The notes below the pieces were generated by a model that saw nothing but the letters and a program-made list of their open reading frames with translations, was not told where the DNA came from and did not search any database. DNA of 10,264 bases, taken from positions 1 to 10,264 of the forward strand of contig DVMZ01000007.1 of NCBI GenBank assembly GCA_018714725.1, in the 5' to 3' direction. The position numbers were made by a program, and so were the translations under genes. Shown piece after piece: positions 6,146 through 10,264 of this stretch. The stretch is from Candidatus Scatosoma pullistercoris (GTDB lineage: Bacteria; Bacillota; Clostridia; Christensenellales; Borkfalkiaceae). Each line of letters opens with the position of its first letter. The stretch's first letter is position 1.

Positions 6146-6246
6146 CCGCTTTGGGCTGTATTTCGGGAAAAAACGGAAAAACGGACAGGCAGGGATGCGT
6201 CGAACGGAAAAACGAGGAAATTTCCGCTGTCCCATGGAGAAGTGCA

Positions 6247-6279
6247 GCGCGGGCGGCGCCGAAAAGGCGCCGCCCGCGC
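6247..6279. repeat. Perfect 14-bp GC hairpin with GAAAA loop
   Basis: GCGCGGGCGGCGCC (6247-6260) and its exact reverse complement (6266-6279) flank the loop GAAAA. No U-tract follows on either strand. It directly abuts the tandem octamer repeat. It may be a Rho-linked or stabilising 3' end for the cysS transcript. Confidence 0.7.
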
Positions 6280-6280
6280 C

Positions 6281-6321
6281 CGTCGTGCCGTCGTGCCGTC
6301 GTGCCGTCGTGCCCGTCGTGC
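6281..6321 (+). repeat. Short tandem repeat, unit CGTCGTGC
   Basis: Four exact, contiguous copies of CGTCGTGC run from 6281 to 6312, then one extra C and a fifth copy at 6314-6321, then a partial copy at 6323-6327. The uniform octamer and the one-base slips are typical of replication slippage. There are no spacers, so it is not a CRISPR array. Confidence 0.85.
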
Positions 6322-6397
6322 CCGTCGGAAAGGGCATCCGGGCGCGGATGTTTCAGAAACGACGGGGCAGGGGAGAGCGGAAAGAAAAATAAGGAGA

Positions 6398-6435
6398 AAA
6401 CCGCAGCCGGAAGCCAAGGCTTCCGGCTGCGGTTT
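6398..6435 (-). terminator. Terminator of the ArsR-type regulator gene
   Basis: An 18-bp perfect palindrome: AAACCGCAGCCGGAAGCC (6398-6415) and its reverse complement (6418-6435) around two bases. On the minus strand the stem runs into a U-rich stretch (TTTTCTCC, then TTATTTTTCTTT), which fits an intrinsic terminator about 100 nt beyond the stop of the minus-strand gene at 6537. On the plus strand only UUU at the stem end is available, so it could also act weakly on cysS transcripts. Confidence 0.7.
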
Positions 6436-6470
6436 GCAAACAGAAAAAACACCCTTTCAGGAAAAACGCG

Positions 6471-6525
6471 GAGGATTCCGGCGGAAAATCGCGCAAAAAG
6501 GGGCGCAGAGGATTCCGGCGGAAAA
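6471..6525 (+). repeat. 18-bp direct repeat, two copies
   Basis: GAGGATTCCGGCGGAAAA occurs at 6471-6488 and again at 6508-6525, a 37-nt period. Both lie between the stop of the ArsR-type gene and its terminator, so they would be in its 3' untranslated RNA. No function is evident. Confidence 0.75.
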
Positions 6526-6536
6526 CCCGGGGAAAG

Positions 6537-7460
6537 TTACCCTTTCTTTTTATTGCAGATCGTGCGGATGCGGATTCCCGAATCGTAATCCCCGAAATTG
6601 ATTCCGAACAGGGTGAGTCCGCCGACGTTTTTAGCGTCCTCCGGCACTTCGACGCGCAATGTAATGGCGCCTTTCTGCATCAGTTCCAGCCGGTCGATCG
6701 TGACAGAAGAAAGAAACAGTCCGTCGAGATAGGTCCCCGTTTCGTTGATGGTGATCACTTTCATAATGCCGTATTGCGGGAAATTGGAAAACCACCAGGA
6801 GGGCGTGTACCTGCCCTTGCGGTCGAAGCATTCCCCCGGAGAGGTCCAGTAGCCCAGATGCAGGCCGTTCAGCGTGAAATGAATGTCCGAAGGGAAATAG
6901 CTCAATACGCCGGGCGCTTCGCTGCACATTTCCAGAAAGATCTGCATTTCCGTCGGTTTGTCGTCGGGGGACAGCATATTGGCAAAAGTGTATTCCACAT
7001 ATCCCTTGGAAAACCAGATGATCGAAGCGCTGAACCGTTCGGGCAGATGGAAAAAGCGCGGATCGTCGAATCCGTTTCCGATGACTTTTTCCCGGGAGGC
7101 GAGCCCGCAGGTGGGTGCGATGGAACAATCGGAATACTGTCCCGCGTCCAGCTCGGTTTCATAGATTTTCTGTTCGGTCAGCTGCGGGATGATGTTCAGA
7201 ATGATTTTGTCCTCGAACAGCCGGCAGATTTTTTGCGTGCCCCGCTTTTCGGAATTGAGACTGATGCCGATGAGCTCCGCCTGCACCAGTTTTTTGATGT
7301 GCGGCGTCAGCGTGCTCTTGGGCATATGCAGCGTTTCGGCAATCTCATTCATGTTCATCTGATGCCGCTCGAGCAAAAGTTCGAGAATTTTGATGCGTAT
7401 TTCGTTGCTTAAAGCGTCAAATACGGGCAATCCTTCTTTCAGATTATCGATGATGCGCAT
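6537..7460 (-). CDS. ArsR-type winged-helix regulator with C-terminal ligand-binding domain
   Basis: A 307-aa protein, much longer than metal-sensing ArsR repressors (about 100-120 aa). Residues about 10-80 form the winged helix: ALSNEIRIKILELLL (16-30), then NEIAETLHMPKSTLTPHIKKL (38-58) as helix-turn-helix. A second domain follows with blocks I recall from Firmicute ArsR-type regulators near sugar genes: DCSIAPTCGLAS (111-122, Cys112 and Cys118), IIWFSKGYVEYTFAN, SEAPGVLSYFPSDIHF, GYWTSPG and GGLTLFGINFGDYDSGIRIR at the end. The second domain probably senses a small ligand, perhaps a sugar; the two cysteines could matter but no metal site is evident. The start at 7460 follows GAGGGA (7472-7467) with 6-nt spacing. 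It is divergent from the GH2 glycosidase and a sugar-binding protein, which makes it the likely regulator of that locus. Confidence 0.85.
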   Translation of the reverse strand: MRIIDNLKEGLPVFDALSNEIRIKILELLLERHQMNMNEIAETLHMPKSTLTPHIKKLVQAELIGISLNSEKRGTQKICRLFEDKIILNIIPQLTEQKIYETELDAGQYSDCSIAPTCGLASREKVIGNGFDDPRFFHLPERFSASIIWFSKGYVEYTFANMLSPDDKPTEMQIFLEMCSEAPGVLSYFPSDIHFTLNGLHLGYWTSPGECFDRKGRYTPSWWFSNFPQYGIMKVITINETGTYLDGLFLSSVTIDRLELMQKGAITLRVEVPEDAKNVGGLTLFGINFGDYDSGIRIRTICNKKKG

Positions 7461-7496
7461 GGCTTTTCCCTCATATTCTTCTTACCGTATAGCTTC

Positions 7497-7525
7497 ATTG
7501 TATCACAGCTTTCCGCGAAAATCAA
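7497..7525 (-). promoter_or_regulatory. Promoter of the ArsR-type regulator gene
   Basis: On the minus strand, TTGATT (7525-7520), a 17-nt spacer and TACAAT (7502-7497). The -10 is preceded by TGTGA, giving TGTGATACAATG, nearly identical to the -10 region of the divergent GH2 promoter. Start near 7490, leader about 30 nt. Confidence 0.7.
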
Positions 7526-7618
7526 GCGATTCTGCCGGAATTGCATGAATATTTAATTCGATAAAATACGAACTGGTCCATAAATACAAAAATAATTATG
7601 AAATTTTTAAAAACAGTA

Positions 7619-7647
7619 TTGACAAGCGGCCGGGGGTGTGATATAAT
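7619..7647 (+). promoter_or_regulatory. Consensus sigma-A promoter of the GH2 glycosidase gene
   Basis: TTGACA (7619-7624) and TATAAT (7642-7647) are both perfect, separated by the ideal 17 nt. The 40 bp upstream (about 7575-7615) are strongly A/T-rich, like an UP element. So strong a promoter in a sugar locus suggests that control is by repression. Start near 7654, leader about 63 nt. Confidence 0.9.
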
Positions 7648-7656
7648 GCGATTGAA

Positions 7657-7697
7657 GAATGTGAAAAAGAAGCAATTTTGTAATGATTTTTTCATTC
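7657..7697 (+). promoter_or_regulatory. Inverted repeat in the GH2 leader, candidate operator
   Basis: GAATG (7657-7661) pairs with CATTC (7693-7697), and after one mismatch and a G-T pair, AAAA (7664-7667) pairs with TTTT (7687-7690). The dyad spans about +4 to +44 of the predicted transcript, just before the ribosome site. Its position suits a repressor roadblock; the likely binder is the divergent ArsR-type protein. As RNA it is a weak hairpin. Confidence 0.4.
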
Positions 7698-7716
7698 TGA
7701 GTTGCGACGGAGGGGT

Positions 7717-9498
7717 ATGAAGCACGCAAAATGTTATCGGGAGGGATATCCCCGCCCGCAGTTTGTAAGAGAGGAATACACCGATCTGTGCGGAGAATGG
7801 GGCTTTGCGTTCGACGATGAGGACGCGGGGGAGGGCGCGCGCTGGTTCGAGCGGTTCCCGGAAGGGAAGAAGATCCTCGTGCCGTTCAGTTATCAGACGG
7901 AAGCGAGCGGGATCGGGGACACCGGCGTTCACGAAGCGGTATGGTATGCGCGCAGGGCGGAATATGACGACCGGGCTCTGAAAAAGAAGAGACTGCTGCT
8001 GCATTTTGAGGGATGCGATTATTTTACCAAAGTCTGGGTGAACGGCGAATTTGTCGGTTCGCATCGCGGCGGGTACTGCCGTTTCAGCTTCGATATTACC
8101 GAACAGGTGAAGAGGAAGAAGGGCGAGGCGTTTATCGTCGTCCGCGCGGAGGATACGCTGGAAGCCGTACAGCCGCGGGGCAAGCAGAGCGACACCGGCC
8201 TCTCTTTCGGCTGTATGTACACCGATACCACGGGGATCTGGAAGAAGGTCTGGACGGAGATCGTATCGGAAAATTATCTCGAATCGGTGAAAATCACCCC
8301 TTCGTTCCGCGATTATTATGTGGAATTCGAGGCGGCGCTCCATAAGGCGGAGCCGGGATGTTCGCTGGACATCCGGGTGACTTTCGGGGACGGGCTGATC
8401 TCCGAAACGACGGTGCAGTTCACGCGGCGGATTGCCAACGTCAAGGCCGATCTGCACTGCGATGCGGACTTTTTCCGCGTTTATTACTGGACGCCCGAAC
8501 ACCCGAATATTTACGATGTGGAATTTGTCCTCCGCCGCGGAACGGAAGTGCTCGACCGCGTCGGGTCCTATTTCGCGCTGGCGGAATACCGCGCGGAGGG
8601 GAATTGCCTGTTGCTCAACTGCAATCCCGTCTATATGAAAATGGTGCTGGTGCAGGGATATTACCGCGACAGCGGAATGACCGCGCCCGACGAGCAGGCG
8701 TACATAAAAGACATCCTTCTGGCAAAGGAACTGGGGTTCAACGGAATCCGCATGCACCAGAAGATCGAGGACGAGCGCTTCTATTATTATGCGGATATTC
8801 TCGGCATGATGGTCTGGTGCGAAATGCCTTCTCCGTTTGAATGTAAGTCGGAAACGGCGGATAAACTCCTGACCGAGTGGACGGAAGCGGTGCGGCAGAA
8901 TTACAATCACCCCGCCATCGTCGCCTGGGTGCCAATCAATGAGAGCTGGGGGGTGCCGCGCATCGTATGCGACGGAATGCAGCAGGCTCTTTCGCTGGCG
9001 CTGGTCTATGCGACCAAGGCGTATGACGGGCGCCGGCCCGTCATCTCCAACGACGGCTGGGAGCACACGGAGAGCGACATCGTCACTCTGCACAACTACG
9101 ATCAGGACCCCGAAGGACTGTACCGTTTTTACGGGGATCTGCCCCGGGCGCTCCGGGGGGAGAACGTCGTCGATTACATGCAGACCCGTCTGCCGTTTGC
9201 CAAAGGATTTGCCTACAGGGGACAGCCGGTGATCGTGTCGGAGTTTGCGGGAATCGGCTACCGCAGCGGCGCGGCGGAAGGCTGGGGGTACGGCGGTGCG
9301 GTGAAGAGCGCGGAGGAATTCGTCTCCCGATTAAAGGGCATGGTTTCGGCGCTGCGGCGCATTGACGGCATCTGCGGATTCTGCGTGACCCAGCTGACCG
9401 ACGTGGAGACGGAAATTAACGGATTGACGGACATCGACCGGAATCCGAAAGCGCCGGTTGCCCTGTTGCGGGACGCGATTGCCGGCGGGAAGGACTGA
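7717..9498 (+). CDS. Glycoside hydrolase family 2 enzyme (beta-galactosidase/glucuronidase-like), cytoplasmic
   Basis: A 593-aa retaining beta-glycosidase, near the size of UidA (about 600 aa) and far shorter than LacZ. It follows GH2 order: an N-terminal jelly-roll sugar-binding domain (LLLHFEGCDYFTKVWVNGEF from residue 93, then GGYCRFSFDIT), an immunoglobulin-like middle domain, and a TIM barrel from about 300. The barrel begins near VLVQGYYRDSGMTAPDE and GFNGIRMHQKIEDERFYYYADILG. The acid/base Glu409 is in PINESWG and the nucleophile Glu509 in VSEFAG, 100 residues apart as usual. The NxK motif that marks beta-glucuronidases is not seen: EING stands where UidA has NKKG, so another sugar is likelier. 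There is no signal peptide, so it acts on imported oligosaccharides. The start at 7717 follows GGAGGGG (7709-7715), rather close; a TTG at 7702 is less likely. It probably forms an operon with the sugar-binding protein gene 143 nt downstream. Confidence 0.93.
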   Translation: MKHAKCYREGYPRPQFVREEYTDLCGEWGFAFDDEDAGEGARWFERFPEGKKILVPFSYQTEASGIGDTGVHEAVWYARRAEYDDRALKKKRLLLHFEGCDYFTKVWVNGEFVGSHRGGYCRFSFDITEQVKRKKGEAFIVVRAEDTLEAVQPRGKQSDTGLSFGCMYTDTTGIWKKVWTEIVSENYLESVKITPSFRDYYVEFEAALHKAEPGCSLDIRVTFGDGLISETTVQFTRRIANVKADLHCDADFFRVYYWTPEHPNIYDVEFVLRRGTEVLDRVGSYFALAEYRAEGNCLLLNCNPVYMKMVLVQGYYRDSGMTAPDEQAYIKDILLAKELGFNGIRMHQKIEDERFYYYADILGMMVWCEMPSPFECKSETADKLLTEWTEAVRQNYNHPAIVAWVPINESWGVPRIVCDGMQQALSLALVYATKAYDGRRPVISNDGWEHTESDIVTLHNYDQDPEGLYRFYGDLPRALRGENVVDYMQTRLPFAKGFAYRGQPVIVSEFAGIGYRSGAAEGWGYGGAVKSAEEFVSRLKGMVSALRRIDGICGFCVTQLTDVETEINGLTDIDRNPKAPVALLRDAIAGGKD

Positions 9499-9641
9499 GC
9501 CGGACGACCCGGAAAATAAGCCCGAAAATGCGGTGAACGCAACCCTGGGTCGGTGCTTTCAAAAACGAAAAACGTAAAGTAAAGAAAAAACGGCGTACGA
9601 AGGGCGGCGCGGAGATCGGACAACGGATAAGGAGGAGCGGG

Positions 9642-10264
9642 ATGTTTCGTATTCTGACGGTAAAACAACTTGTGGCGTGGATTTCGGCCATTGCACTGGT
9701 TGTCGTCTGTATGGCGACGGCGTTTCTGACGTCGATGACGAACATAACGGCATACGGCGACGCGATCGTCATCACGCTGAGCCATTGGGACAACGGCGGT
9801 TCGACGGAGACGGACCTCGTGCGCGAAGTGTGCGCGGCGTTTGAGGAAAAATACAACGCCGAGGTGGACGAGTACAACGAAAACCGCGGCGAAGAAGAGG
9901 AAGAAAAACGCCATATCAAAGTGGACGTGAGCATTATCAGCAGCTATGAATCGCAGTTCAACAGCATCATAGCTTCGACGAACGTGCCCGACGTGTTCCT
10001 GGTGCCGGACGGCAATTTCGGGCAATGGGTATCCACGGGCATGATGACGGATCTCACCGAGTATGTGGAGAACAGCGATCTGATCGATCTGGACAAAATC
10101 TGGCCGTCCGTTCTCAACCGTTACCGTTACAACGGCGAGACGATGGGCAGCGGTACGCTGTACTGCATGCCGAAAGACGTCACGCCGTACGTCATGTATT
10201 ACAATAAGGAAATTTTTGACGAGTACGGCGTGCCCTATCCCGATCCCGAAACGCCCTGGACGCC
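9642..10264 (+). CDS. ABC transporter sugar-binding protein, family 1 type (N-terminal part)
   Basis: The frame stays open from 9642 to the window edge (207 complete codons), so the C-terminal half is missing here. After FRILTVKQ come about 22 hydrophobic residues (10-31), a signal peptide or membrane anchor. The mature part starts as in family 1 solute-binding proteins: ITLSHWDNGGSTETD (44-58), AAFEEKYN (65-72), IKVDVSII (92-99), then PDVFLVPDGNFGQW and VTPYVMYYNKEIFDEYGVPYPDPETPW. That last block is a near-signature of carbohydrate-binding components. Cys23 in the hydrophobic stretch is preceded by VVV, which does not fit a lipobox, so lipid anchoring is doubtful. Residues 73-91 contain an acidic insertion with five consecutive Glu. 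AAGGAGG (9629-9635) sits 6 nt before the ATG. Located 143 nt after the GH2 gene with no clear terminator or promoter between, it likely belongs to the same operon and feeds that enzyme. Confidence 0.88.
   Translation, partial: MFRILTVKQLVAWISAIALVVVCMATAFLTSMTNITAYGDAIVITLSHWDNGGSTETDLVREVCAAFEEKYNAEVDEYNENRGEEEEEKRHIKVDVSIISSYESQFNSIIASTNVPDVFLVPDGNFGQWVSTGMMTDLTEYVENSDLIDLDKIWPSVLNRYRYNGETMGSGTLYCMPKDVTPYVMYYNKEIFDEYGVPYPDPETPWT

Larger units (their letters stand above)
6047..6536. other. Gene-free, repeat-rich region between cysS and the ArsR-type gene
   Basis: No frame here has a ribosome site plus recognisable protein; the open frames give Arg/Gly/Pro-rich translations. The region holds, in order, a possible rightward terminator (6121-6145), a 14-bp GC hairpin (6247-6279), an octamer tandem repeat (6281-6321), a leftward terminator-like palindrome (6398-6435) and an 18-bp direct repeat (6471-6525). 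The two flanking genes converge here, so most of these may be 3'-end signals or drifted repeats. Confidence 0.6.

Noticed and set aside
6281..6328. CRISPR-like repeat
   Set aside because: The unit is only 8 bp, without spacers; it is a slippage-type tandem repeat.
4658..6337. 559-aa antisense frame opposite cysS
   Set aside because: Covers the clear cysS gene and the tandem-repeat region; composition is that of a reverse-frame shadow.
7522..9093. 523-aa antisense frame opposite the GH2 gene
   Set aside because: It would run through both divergent promoters and overlaps a gene with intact GH2 catalytic motifs.
1..10264. tRNA or rRNA genes, transposases, phage genes
   Set aside because: I looked for T-loop (GGTTCGAATCC-like) and acceptor-stem pairing and for transposase or integrase motifs on both strands and saw none.

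Overview
The window looks like a chromosomal segment of a Gram-positive anaerobe of the class Clostridia. Evidence: strong GGAGG-type ribosome sites before most genes, sigma-A-type promoters with TGn-extended -10 boxes in AT-rich islands, a T-box leader in front of cysE-cysS, and a secondary alcohol dehydrogenase very close to the clostridial/Thermoanaerobacter enzyme. The coding DNA is G+C rich (many GCG, CGC and GGC codons), which fits an uncultured gut lineage such as Christensenellales or a relative; this placement is an inference. I see no insertion sequence, phage gene, tRNA, rRNA or CRISPR array.

Layout. (1) 155-1216 (+): NADP-dependent secondary alcohol dehydrogenase with an extended -10 promoter, followed by about 590 nt without a credible gene that holds a 17-bp palindrome and, at 1611-1642, a minus-strand intrinsic terminator. 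(2) 1803-2561 (-): DeoR/GlpR-family repressor served by that terminator. It diverges across a 255-nt AT-rich island from (3) 2817-3452 (+): a 211-aa protein of unknown role with a helix-turn-helix-like C-terminal half. (4) 3511-3761: a T-box riboswitch with terminator and antiterminator, best read as cysteine-specific, controlling cysE (3815-4579) and cysS (4643-6046), that is, cysteine synthesis together with tRNA-Cys charging. (5) 6047-6536: about 490 nt without a gene, holding a possible cysS terminator, a GC-rich hairpin, an 8-bp tandem repeat, the terminator of the next minus-strand gene and an 18-bp direct repeat. (6) 6537-7460 (-): ArsR-type winged-helix regulator, divergent from (7) 7717-9498 (+), a cytoplasmic GH2 glycosidase, and (8) 9642 to the window edge (+), the N-terminal part of an ABC sugar-binding protein.

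How it works together. The cysE/cysS block is a compact tRNA-sensing operon: when uncharged tRNA-Cys accumulates, the leader should read through and raise both O-acetylserine supply and aminoacylation. The right end looks like the first part of a carbohydrate-use locus (regulator, intracellular glycosidase, sugar uptake). The glycosidase promoter is a perfect consensus, so it probably depends on repression; repeated sequence around both divergent start sites gives candidate operators. The most open-ended items are the 211-aa HTH-like protein, the one-base irregularity in the T-box specifier loop, the variant signature in CysRS, the low-complexity tail of CysE and the palindromes between genes.
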